Source: Hirsutella rhossiliensis (lineage: Eukaryota > Ascomycota > Sordariomycetes > Hypocreales > Ophiocordycipitaceae). From it: DNA of 64,000 bases. The translations under genes and the position numbers were made by a program. This document shows, piece by piece, positions 31,432 to 39,726 of the stretch; the first letter of the stretch is position 1; the number at the start of each line of letters is the position of its first letter. The DNA lies in assembly GCF_020360975.1 (NCBI RefSeq), contig NW_025408688.1:186001-250000 (forward strand). Direction: 5' to 3'. Under the pieces are notes generated by a model, which worked only from the letters and a program-made list of their open reading frames with translations, was not told where the DNA came from and ran no database searches.

Positions 31432-31827
31432 CTCAGGAACCCTAAGAACCTTTCGTCACTCGTTCCTCGTTCCTCAAGGCATTTGTCAAGATCGGAACGC
31501 TCATTCACTGTGCTGCCTAACAGGCAGCAAACAGTTCGTAATGCCATATTAGTGATGGATTCGAACCTTCTAGGTGACGTCGTCATCTATGCTGCCTGGG
31601 TGGCAACATCGCCACTCAGCCCAAAATCACAAGTATAAGAAGCCAACTTTTCACCATCACTTAGATAGAGAATTAAGAGTCTTTCGTTGCCCGATTCACA
31701 GGGGATCTTCTTCCCGATCGTTGCTCAGTCACCCACACTGTCCGTGCCTCTTGTTGTGTGACAGCATTGGTCTCTTTCCGACTGCTATCTTCGTAATGCC
31801 TGGTAATTCTTTTGATTCTGGACCCCG
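31432..31827. other. No recognisable feature
   Basis: Contains a GTGCTGCCTAACAGGCAGCA inverted repeat near 31506 and short frames only. Confidence 0.35.
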
Positions 31828-32247
31828 CTAACCCCAGAAGCTGTCCCATTTGGACTCAGAATTTTCAGCGTCGTTCCGTCCTCGCAAGTATTGGGTTACT
31901 TCGCTGTTATGAGCACTACCCGCCTGTCCAGACCTGTGTCGCATGGAAGTTGCCGTCTGCGTTGTCATGATGGGCGAAGAGATATTTATGTCTCTTACAG
32001 GTCTGTTGGCCTTGTTCCTGCGCAATCGAAAAATTGACAAGACGAAGCGAATGAATTGGTTTTTTCTTTTGTCCTTGTGCAGTGCATCTGCTCCGACTGC
32101 CCGATTGACTTGGGCTGGCTTAGCGCAATGGCGCTGAGGGGAAGACTTTTGGCTTTGCCTGCGCATCCTGGCGATGACCGTAGTTTCGGTCAACGCACCG
32201 TTGAGGTCTTCGCCTCCGGAGTTGTAGTACGAACGTGGACTAGACAT
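31828..32247 (-). CDS. Hypothetical protein, 139 aa
   Basis: The frame opens at ATG 32247 (MSSPRSYYNSGGEDLNG), is rich in Arg, Ser and Asn, and ends in SKWDSFWG. I chose this ATG over the longer non-ATG frame. A good TATA-like ACTATATAAGG lies about 110 bp upstream (near 32353-32362, minus). An internal GTAAGAG donor (near 32010) could mark a short intron, which would change the C-terminal half. No domain, signal peptide or membrane segment is evident and I do not recognise the family. It is one of few frames here not explained by a transposon, but it may be chance. Confidence 0.35.
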   Translation of the reverse strand: MSSPRSYYNSGGEDLNGALTETTVIARMRRQSQKSSPQRHCAKPAQVNRAVGADALHKDKRKNQFIRFVLSIFRLRRNKANRPVRDINISSPIMTTQTATSMRHRSGQAGSAHNSEVTQYLRGRNDAENSESKWDSFWG

Positions 32248-33199
32248 ATACGAGGCCTGGTGGTAATACAATGAAATCAGTTACCAGAGAAGTTTAAATG
32301 AATCCGGGCCGATATAGGATGCTTTTTTATGGATTGTGAAAGCATTATGACTCCCCTTATATAGTAACACTTATGAATGGCTGGACGATGTCAGAACCAC
32401 CGTGCGTAAAAGCCGGCAAGGCCTGTATAGAAATGTGTCATGGAACCTGTAACCATGGTTGCCACAACTTGAGATGTAATTCATTAAAGGAGTGAGAGCT
32501 ATCTGTCGGGAAGGAAGACAGACATCAGATATGTGTCAGTTGCAGCACACCTGTTGGAGCGCGTTCCACTTTTGCCTGCATGGCGCAATGGTCTTCGCAA
32601 CACTATCTAGAGCAATAATGCCGTGGCTAATCGTAAGAAATGGCGCGGATGCATAAGCGAACGAACTGGTTCGGGCAAGATTGGCTATTTAGTGAGGTAG
32701 CAGAACCTCCCTTCCTTGGAGGGGATCCTCTGAGCTGGTTTGGCCCAGAGGTTTAAAATGAATACTCAAACCTTATCTGGGGTTGATTGCTTGAGTCAGG
32801 ACCAACCCAAGTCCTGAAGGCACTAGGCTTTTCCGATCCGGAGGATGTTGTTAAGAACAAGCCGAAAAGCAAAATGCAACATCCTAATGACTCGAAGGCC
32901 TGCTAAGTCCGCCCTGACTCGTTTTTAAGCATGCAATACTGGCGTGGTATCCGGTGGTCGAAGCGATTCTAGGGCAAGGGTCGAAATTCTCGTGCTGCGG
33001 TGGGGAGGGTTCCAAATAAGGTTGTGTCACAGGTTCCCGGGGCCGGCTGACCGGTAATCCGGCATCGGATTACCGCGCCACCCCCATACAAAAACCATGT
33101 CATTTCTGAAGGGCCAGTATCCGTGCCACGCCCCACTTTATTGTCACTCGCAAGCTCGCACCACTTACAGACTTCGTTGGGTGCCTGCAAAGAACGAGG
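32248..33199. other. Long stretch without recognisable genes
   Basis: Beyond the putative promoter of the minus-strand hypothetical gene I see no coding signal. A perfect 9-bp inverted repeat GGTAATCCG-GCAT-CGGATTACC lies at 33053-33074. Confidence 0.4.
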
Positions 33200-33775
33200 A
33201 GTTCGCCCTTGGGCCACTGGCCAAAATGCAAGCGAAAATAGCGACGCGAGATGAATGCATCGCTGAACCAGCAACGTTTCAGGCAAGAGCAACGACGTTA
33301 CGACTGCTGCTCAACGAACACACTCGCGGTCGTCAGATCCCAGAAAGGGTTGGAAAGCACTCAAAGCGCATCGATAAAGCATTGCCGGGCAAGCACACCC
33401 GCAAGATGTACGACGAGCTAACTAGAAAGGAATCTGAAGTGTTGGTACAACTTCGAACTGGCAAATCACGACTGAATGGCTACCTTTGCAAAATCGGGGC
33501 AGAGGAATCGGATGAGTGCACCTGCGGACAGTCGGCGGAAACGGTGGAACATTTCCTCTTTTGATGCAGAAGATGGACGGTACAACGAGAAATCATGCTT
33601 CGATATGCTCGCGGAAAGATGGGAAACCTGTCTTTCTTCCTAGGAGGCAAGGCAGAGTCAGACGACGACAAGTGGCAGCCCGATATGGGGGCTGTACGGG
33701 CGACAATACAGTTCGCATTGGCAACAAAACGCTTCAGTATGGACCGACGAGGAACCATGTACTGATCAAGGGATA
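33200..33775 (+). pseudogene. LINE ORF2 C-terminal fragment (Tad1-like)
   Basis: The frame carries 'LVQLRTGKSRLNGYLCKIG' and the Cys/His cluster 'CTCGQSAETVEHFLF', the zinc-binding region that follows RNase H in Tad1-type ORF2 proteins. After a frameshift at about 33562 it continues with 'RRWTVQREIMLRY', 'MGNLSFFLGG' and 'AVRATIQFALAT', typical of the extreme C-terminus. The reverse transcriptase and endonuclease are missing, consistent with a 5'-truncated LINE insertion or later deletion. Sequence to about 33955 is probably its 3' UTR. Confidence 0.65.
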
Positions 33776-34054
33776 ATCATACTAACACAACAGCCTTAAA
33801 CTTGGCAGACCGCGCTTCAGTCGCTGAAGGTAGGACGCTGAACACTTGGAGAAACTGACCTTCAAGCAGGCCTGTCATGTCACAGCGAACGAGGCTGGAA
33901 ACAGATGGAAAGAAGCGTTGGGCTTTAGGTGAGAAGAAACCATGTATAGTAGGTACGTAGCTTAGCGTAGTGGCTCTATGGGGGAACCCTCCGGGCGTAA
34001 TACAACCAAAAAAAGTGGGGGCGGGGGTAGCGTATGCTGACCCGTGGGGCTTAA
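33776..34054. other. LINE 3' UTR and junction to the hAT relic
   Basis: Non-coding tail after the LINE stop, containing GTAGGTACGTAG near 33950. The boundary with the truncated hAT lies about 34055. An AAAGTGGGGGCGGG motif at 34013 resembles the LINE 5' motif seen near 36012 and 39335. Confidence 0.4.
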
Positions 34055-35086
34055 GGTGTTACGCATTAATGTATTTTTGACAACGAGGTTGAGTATATGT
34101 CCAGTGCAACGGACACGTCGCTGGATATGATTGAAATCGAGACTTCGGCCGATAATCTCCATCGCTGTGTCGTTGTTACCTGCGTTGTCGAGGGTGAAAT
34201 ATCCAAGCTTGTGCTCAATGCCAAACGAGCGAATGACGTCGAGCACCTCTGCCGCGATGTTCTCCCCGGTATGGCGGTTGATTAGTTCGGGAAGGCCAAG
34301 GACGATTTTCTGCGGTTCATTCTTGACGTTCCTGGATACTGCCGTGATTCCATATAACGTATGCCTGTTCCTGCTCCTAGAACCGTCAAAGGCAATGTGA
34401 ATCTGCCCAGGGGCTGCCTTCAGTATTTCCTTCACCCTCGTCTTGTGCTTCTCGAAGCGCTGAATTGCCAGGCGCCGAACCGTATGCCTCGAGATGTGGG
34501 CGTCTGTGACCTTAACTGCGGGGTTAAGATATTCGAATATGTGCCGTAGGCGAGGGTTTTCGACCTGTTGGAAGGACTGTTGACTATCGACAATCCAGTT
34601 GACAATGAGCTTTTGGAAATGCCCTCGATCAAACCGTTTGATCAGATTGTTGGCCAAGGACTGCTCCTTTGGGTCGTCGCGGCTGAGATTGAAGATATCG
34701 GTGATGGAAGAGAACATCCTCTTCCCCCCCTTCGTCACAGAGGGTGCCGGGCGTTTTCCTGATAGATCCCAATGACCGTGGGATTTCCATAAGTGATGTT
34801 CAGCGTTCTGTGTGCCTCTAGAGTCGTATGACTGCGGGTTGTGGCTTCTTTGGCGGATACATGGCATACAAATCCACCGTCTCGCCGCCTTAGACTGGAT
34901 CTCAATACCGTATCCCCATACCCAAGATGAGGTGTCCTTTGATCGTTCCGCTGCCGTGAATCCTTGCCATCGTTTGAAGATGCGGGCTTCTTCCTCCGGG
35001 GTTGGTTTCCAGTCAGATGGTACAGCGGGGCTATCGTCGGTCGATAGGGCAGAGTCGAGAGGCATTTGGTTTGGGTGGTTTACCAT
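34055..35086 (-). pseudogene. Restless-like hAT transposase, C-terminally truncated
   Basis: Start chosen at ATG 35086 (MVNHPNQMPLDS). A BED-type finger region follows ('WICMPCIRQRS' ... 'AEHHLWKSHGHW', C-x2-C...H...H). Then come the hAT core blocks 'RFDRGHFQKLIVNWIVDSQQSF', 'QIHIAFDGSRSRN' with the first catalytic Asp, and 'GYFTLDNAGNND' with the second, followed by 'RVRCTGHILNLVVKNTLM' near 34070. The hAT insertion domain and C-terminal dimerisation region are absent. The frame runs into unrelated sequence ending at 33962. The element is dead but its N-terminal half is open. Confidence 0.75.
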
Positions 35087-35299
35087 GCTTAACGTAATGG
35101 CCGGGAATTGGGGGATGAAAGTGTACGAAATAGGGGTCTGTCTGACGCGACGCGACGCACTTTTTAAATGATTCGACGCCATATTAAGGTTACTTGGCAA
35201 TAGTGCGTGTTAACAAATATTACTCACTATCCAGCAGAACATATCTAGGTCTATCTAGCACTACTGAACTTGGTCAGGGTCCCATGTCTAGCGTCAACG

Positions 35300-35440
35300 A
35301 TCATCAATCAATATCAATCAACGAGAAGACGACATGGATTGGTGGATTATGAAAGCCAGACGCCCGTGGATTGATGTGGATATTGATTGACGTCAATATA
35401 TTGATCAACGCGTTGATCTGGTGGATTGATGAGCGTCTCT
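35300..35440. repeat. Subterminal TGATTGAT/ATCAATCA repeats of the truncated hAT
   Basis: Clusters of ATCAATCA(AT), GTGGATTGATG and TTGATTGACG in both orientations lie upstream of the hAT gene. hAT transposases bind such short subterminal repeats. I could not define the terminal inverted repeat with confidence. Confidence 0.5.
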
Positions 35441-35463
35441 GAGTAAGTTCAATCGCAACACGG

Positions 35464-35582
35464 ACCCCTCAGTGGTCTAGGAAGTGGAAATAACAGTCTG
35501 TAGACTTCCCTTCTTACCTGGTTTCAAGCTGTATTACCTAGAGAGACCTAGAGACCTCAACTCGTTCGGACCTTCTTCTCGA
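35464..35582 (-). repeat. 5' fragment of the 494-bp LTR, inverted
   Basis: The reverse complement starts TGTCGAGAAGAAGGTCCG at 35582 and follows the LTR at 9532 for about 119 bp, through 'GAAACCAGGTAAGAAGGGAAGTCT' and 'CACTGAGGGGTCCG', then stops. It is a truncated third copy of this LTR family (others at 9532-10025 and 60136-60642). Confidence 0.8.
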
Positions 35583-36551
35583 CAGAAGATGGAGACTTGA
35601 AGAACGGTTACAACCGATGTATGTAATTGATCAGGAGGGCTGTGGCCGGCTGCTACGGCGGGCTTGAAGATAAAGATCGATATTCTGCTCATTCGGGTAA
35701 TCTGTTCATTTGGGTGTCCAGCACCCACTTTATTGGGATTCGCTTGGGCTGGCGAGAGAGCATGAACATACCGGTAATGCATACAGTACCGTACACTATG
35801 CGAGCCCGTGTAGAGCAAGAGAAGCCTTGCCTCCCGTTGGAGCTGATTCGTGAATTTCATCTTCTCGTAGTTAAAGCTATCGATGTTGAGTCGCCAATCA
35901 AGTTCAATGTGGGTAGAGACATGAGTCGTGGGAGTTTTACTGACTATTAGCTGGTGGAGCCGTTGGACCCCAACGGGAACTCCGTAATTGTAGCTCGATG
36001 ATGACACTACTCGTGCCCGCCCCCACTTTAGTGGGTGAGCCGCTTGGTCGAGTCAATCGCAGCTAGTTCGGGAGCAGTGCATAATAACCTTAACCTTATG
36101 GCCTCCGGGGCCGTCCCCTATTCATCGACGAGTCGAGATTACCTACAGTGGGTCCCCTTTCGCGCTGGATGGCTCCGGACAGTCAGGTTCGGACAGTCAG
36201 ATTACAGGGATTGTTGCGCTAAGCAAGGATCAAAAGCCATCGCGCCTTGGCTACCATGCTTACCCCCCCTTCTGCTCACCCCCCCCCCTTATGCTCCGCA
36301 AAAATGTTGCCGCTCCATACAAATTGGACCAACTTCACTTATACAGAATCTACTCAATTTAAAAGCTTTCGACGAACAGTCACCTGTAGCGGGTATAGAA
36401 ATGACTGAACTTACATTTTGTGAGGTCAGATGATGACCACAGGTGTCGTGGCCCGTGACACCCCGGCATCGCAAAATGGCAATTTCAACCCCTAATCTCC
36501 TCCTGCCTCCTTTGCTTTCCACTCTTGCTCATCCTCCACCACCTGTCACAA
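35583..36551. other. Unassigned region upstream of pogo relic
   Basis: An open minus frame of 157 codons (36007-35534) overlaps the LTR fragment and is not recognised. At 36006-36024 CTACTCGTGCCCGCCCCCACTTT (read on minus as a GTGGGGGCGGGCACGAGTAG motif) recurs at the LINE 5' end near 39335-38985 and at 59990-60010. The left end of the pogo element should lie here, but I cannot place its terminal repeat. Confidence 0.4.
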
Positions 36552-37763
36552 ATGGCTCCAAAAAGGCCTCGTTCCATCTATACAGAGAACTTGATGGCTG
36601 AGGCAATCCTCAATGTCACTGATAACGGTTTGTCGCAGCGCCAGGCTTCTCAGAAAGGGGGATACCCCAGAGTACTATTTCCAGCAGAATGCGAGGTCAG
36701 TCGGCATTAACCGACCAGGAACAGCCTGGAAAACTCGTATCCAGAGACCAGGAGGCCAACTTGGTTGCATGGAATCTTCGCCAAGAATCTCTGGGTTACG
36801 CTCCGTCCCAGAGTCAAATCCGCGCCTGCGTTGTTGCCGTTCTGAAACAGCAAGGCTGCGACTCAAGATTGGGACGTCATTGGGTAGAAAAGTTCATTCA
36901 ACGCCATCCGGAACTTAGAAGCAAGGTCGGTAGGCGTCAGGAAGCCAACAGATTCGACTCATTTACTCCCAAAGCAGTGCACTGGTACTTTGACGTCAGG
37001 GAGAAGGAGTACGGGTGGATCAAGCCGGAGAACACGGTAAATGTTGATGAAGGGGGGATTATGTCGGGCTTTGGTATGCGATCTCTCACGAAGAAAGTCA
37101 GCAGAAAGGTCATATTGTATTCCGTGTCTCTGTTCTCCTCCCTTTCTGCCCTAAACCCAAGCCCCTATTTATATCCCTCTTTCGTAGTAAAGGTAATGTG
37201 TTCAGGGAGGCTGGGGACCTGGGGGTTCCCAGCCTCTCGACTTGAGATGTTCCAGTCTTTTAAGAGGAGCTTTCCAGCCTCCTCGTTCAGACCTGGTTAT
37301 CAGCTCCCTTGCTGCCCTAGCTACCCATGGGTGACCTGGTTGACTCGACCATGGGCCGTTCTTCGCGACACGATCAACTCTCCATAGGCGATATAAGCTA
37401 ACATAATTTCTTTGCTAGGTCTGGACAGTCTGGTGGTTGGAAGTTCGGACCCTAAACGGAAGACTCTTCTCAAGGGACCCCAGTCCCGCAGCTGGACCAC
37501 TTTTATAGAGGCCATCACCGCCGACGGGCGCGCCTTGACTCCTGGCATCATATTTAAGGGCAAAGATCTCCAGGCACAGTGGTTTAAGGACGAGTTTCGA
37601 GAATTTGCGGATTGGAACTACATAACTTCACCAAATGGATGGACGGACAACCACATTGCCGTCGAATGGCTTGAGGAAGTCTATTTGCCTCAGACGCGGC
37701 CTGACGACGACTCTGAGGCCAGGCTTATCATCTGGATGGACATGGGAGTCATTCAACGGTTCG
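36552..37763 (+). pseudogene. Pogo/Fot1-like transposase with intron, truncated at a LINE junction
   Basis: ATG 36552 (MAPKRPRSIYTENLM) opens a helix-turn-helix region. A one-base loss in the G-run at 36657-36661 shifts the frame, which continues as 'STISSRMRGQSALT', a CENP-B-type HTH ('GRHWVEKFIQRHPELR'), and the first catalytic Asp in 'NVDEGGIMSG'. An intron 37074-37418 (donor GTATGCG, branch GCTAAC, acceptor GCTAG) splits a Gly codon and rejoins in frame to 'LDSLVVGSSDPKRKTLL' and 'TTFIEAITADGRALTPG'. The second Asp motif LDGHGSH is readable near 37738 only after another frameshift. The gene then ends abruptly at about 37763 in opposite-strand LINE sequence. Pogo transposases cut and paste at TA sites. 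Confidence 0.75.
37084..37370 (-). mobile_element. Solo LTR (287 bp) inside the pogo intron
   Basis: Flanked by perfect CGATC duplications (37079-37083 and 37371-37375). On the minus strand it runs TGTCGCGAAG...CTTCGTGAGA with TATAAATA on that strand near 37170. It is collinear with the first 287 bp of the composite at 52146-52741. It lies wholly between the intron donor and branch site, so splicing signals survive, but the intron grew from about 53 to 345 nt. Its own promoter would fire antisense to the transposase. Confidence 0.9.
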
Positions 37764-37975
37764 TCCTTTGTTTTTATGGCGATGAGGCCCTGCTGATTTG
37801 ACGACAGAATAAGTGGATGGCTCGTCACCACCTCTCCGTCGATAGCACGCGCATACGGCTCAGAAAGAGCCAGCACAGCGAAGTCCTTGAGGCCTGCGTC
37901 GTTCATCAGGCTTTTCTGCACTACATCACTCTTGTGCGCATTCAGCTGTAGGATGCGGAGGGACTCAAGCATCAC
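37764..37975 (-). pseudogene. LINE ORF2 start (endonuclease N-terminus), truncated
   Basis: Overlaps the end of ORF1 by 11 bp. Reads 'LRILQLNAHKSDVVQKSLM' and 'FAVLALSEPYARAIDGE', the opening of an endonuclease/exonuclease/phosphatase domain as in Tad1-type ORF2. It is cut after 'NQQGLIAIKTKDE' by the junction with the plus-strand pogo gene, so nothing of the nuclease active site or reverse transcriptase remains. Confidence 0.7.
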
Positions 37976-38690
37976 TGTTCGGGTTCCTCATCCTACACTT
38001 CCAGCTGAACGACTCGTGCGGTCCGCCACACGGGACGCATTTTGGCTCAATTGCTGTGCACTCTCTGTGGTGATGCCCAACGTTTGCGCACTTGCCGCAT
38101 GTCCGCTGCTTCTTGCATGAATATGCTTTGTGACCGATCTCCTGGCAGTTGAAGCATTGGACTGGTCCCGTTCTTGGCTCGAATACATAGGTGGTGGCTG
38201 ACTCTCCCGCTAGGTCAAAGTAGTACCCTTCTAGAAGCCTTTCTGCGTCGCTTTTCTTGGTGACATACACCACCATGGACCCATACGCTTTGCCAGACTC
38301 TCGTTTGCTCAACCAGGAAATCTTGCCAATGGTCACTCTGTTTTCGGCACTCAAGGCCTCGATCGCTCCAGGCAGAACGTTACCTTCCGCGTCAAGGACT
38401 GCTGTGCGGTTGGCGTTGTCGACTCGGACCGGGTACAGCTGGTCTCGCATAACTCGTGAACTTTCCACGGCTGTCTTCTGCCATCTGAAGCTCGGCTTCG
38501 TCTCTGCAGACGATCTTGACTCGGTCGGCATAGTTATGAGTCTTGTCCCTCCGCTGAGTAAAGTCGGACGAGGTTTAAACCTGACCTTGTCCCAGTCGTC
38601 TATGCACTTGCAGGTGATCCGCTCAACTGAAACATGGTTTCTGCAATCGGAAGATCGGACATGACTAGTCACCGGCCGCAGACTGGCCAT
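37965..38690 (-). CDS. LINE ORF1 (gag-like, CCHC zinc knuckles)
   Basis: An open frame of about 240 codons with an internal ATG at 'MPTESRSSAE' (about 38535). The middle resembles LINE ORF1 RNA-binding regions ('ENRVTIGKISWLSK', 'GSMVVYVTKKSDAERLL'). The end has tandem CCHC-type knuckles: 'CFNCQEIGHKAYSC', 'CGKCANVGHHHREC' and 'CVPCGGPHESFSWKC'. The protein would bind the LINE RNA. It is followed by the ORF2 start with a short overlap, the usual two-ORF arrangement. Its 5' region was later hit by a solo LTR at 39001. Confidence 0.75.
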   Translation of the reverse strand: MASLRPVTSHVRSSDCRNHVSVERITCKCIDDWDKVRFKPRPTLLSGGTRLITMPTESRSSAETKPSFRWQKTAVESSRVMRDQLYPVRVDNANRTAVLDAEGNVLPGAIEALSAENRVTIGKISWLSKRESGKAYGSMVVYVTKKSDAERLLEGYYFDLAGESATTYVFEPRTGPVQCFNCQEIGHKAYSCKKQRTCGKCANVGHHHRECTAIEPKCVPCGGPHESFSWKCRMRNPNSDA

Positions 38691-39000
38691 CCCAACTCAA
38701 ATCCCGCCTTTATCTTGACCCACTGTCGGCCGACCCGGATTCGCAAGTCATGAACGCCGACTCGCGGCCGTGATGAGTCAACCAGAACTCACACTGTACG
38801 GACGGATCCTCGCCCGCCTCTGTCATCCCGATTGAGCGACCGGCCCATGCTAAAGATGACGCTCTGGCCCTGGAGCTGATCGAGCTCCTCCCCACGAGTC
38901 CCACTTGGGCACATATCATGTCGACTCGCACCAGCTTCCCCGATTACCTGAGCCGGCAAAAGTGCTCGACAGAGTCGTTAGCATACTCGTGCCCGCCAAC
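38691..39000 (-). other. LINE 5' UTR
   Basis: Non-coding sequence between ORF1 and the GGCGGGCACGAGTA motif at the LINE 5' end. The motif is split from its AAAGTGGGGGCGG start (39331-39350) by the solo LTR. Confidence 0.5.
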
Positions 39001-39323
39001 TGTTAGATCCGGTAGAATCCGGGTAGATGCAGCTACGATAGCGTCAGGCTACTAGCGGCAGCGCCAACGGTAGCGCAGACGATAGCGCACCAGGTAGCGC
39101 AGCCGATGAGGCCACGAGGACATCTATGAGACAGTTACAGAGATATGACGTGATGGCATGTCATAGGGATTGAGGCCATCGCCCTTTGATATAGGGCTTG
39201 GGGCAGAGCACCCCCAAATGGGGGACACAGACAGACACACACATCATACCTCACTTCATCCGATCGTACCATTCTTGCTGTGTCCGTGACCTATCCGACG
39301 AGAACCTCATCAAGGTTCTGACA
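39001..39323 (+). mobile_element. Solo LTR (323 bp) with 5-bp target duplication
   Basis: Starts TGTTAGATCC and ends GGTTCTGACA, flanked by perfect CCAAC duplications (38996-39000 and 39324-39328). It contains short CGATAGCGCA/GTAGCGCAG direct repeats and a TGATATAGGGC TATA-like motif near 39188. TGTTAGA...TCTGACA ends are common in copia-type LTRs. It inserted into the 5' end of the minus-strand LINE. Confidence 0.85.
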
Positions 39324-39529
39324 CCAACCGCCCCCACTTTAAAGTGGTAGTAAGTACTTTAAATGCGGTGGATTGTTAAGCGGTCCCTATTACAGTACCA
39401 AGCCATCGGTTTACTTTCCACCGTTTCAAGTGACGCTAATCTTTCATCTATCTAGGCAGAACTAACTTTGGCCGCATTAGATTGAATGGCGCTAGATTCT
39501 TATCTAGGCAGACTTGCAAATAGATAAAT

Positions 39530-39660
39530 CATAATCAAATCAAATCAAATCAAATCAAATTTATCCAAATCAAATCAAATCAAATTGCCCCTGCGCTGAA
39601 TCAAATCAAATCAAATCGCAACATCCAAATTTATTTGGATATCTGATTATTTGGATACGC
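39530..39660. repeat. hAT subterminal CAAAT repeats, left
   Basis: Repeated ATCAAATCAAATC units and short ATTTATTTGGAT motifs next to the left terminal repeat. A matching array lies inside the right end, so they are probably transposase-binding repeats rather than chance microsatellites. Confidence 0.8.
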
Positions 39661-39726
39661 CCCACAATGGCGACCTGGGCCAATAATTTTTGGGAGCCAG
39701 CCCTGGCCCAGAGCGGTCGCTTATTA

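Noticed and set aside
33053..33074. Terminator or transposon end at the GGTAATCCG inverted repeat
   Set aside because: A single short perfect stem with no partner elsewhere and no adjacent element end. Listed only as a sequence oddity.
37074..37418. Coding continuation of the pogo frame through 37387
   Set aside because: The open frame there is LTR sequence. The LTR has its own TSD and the flanking pogo exons splice in frame.
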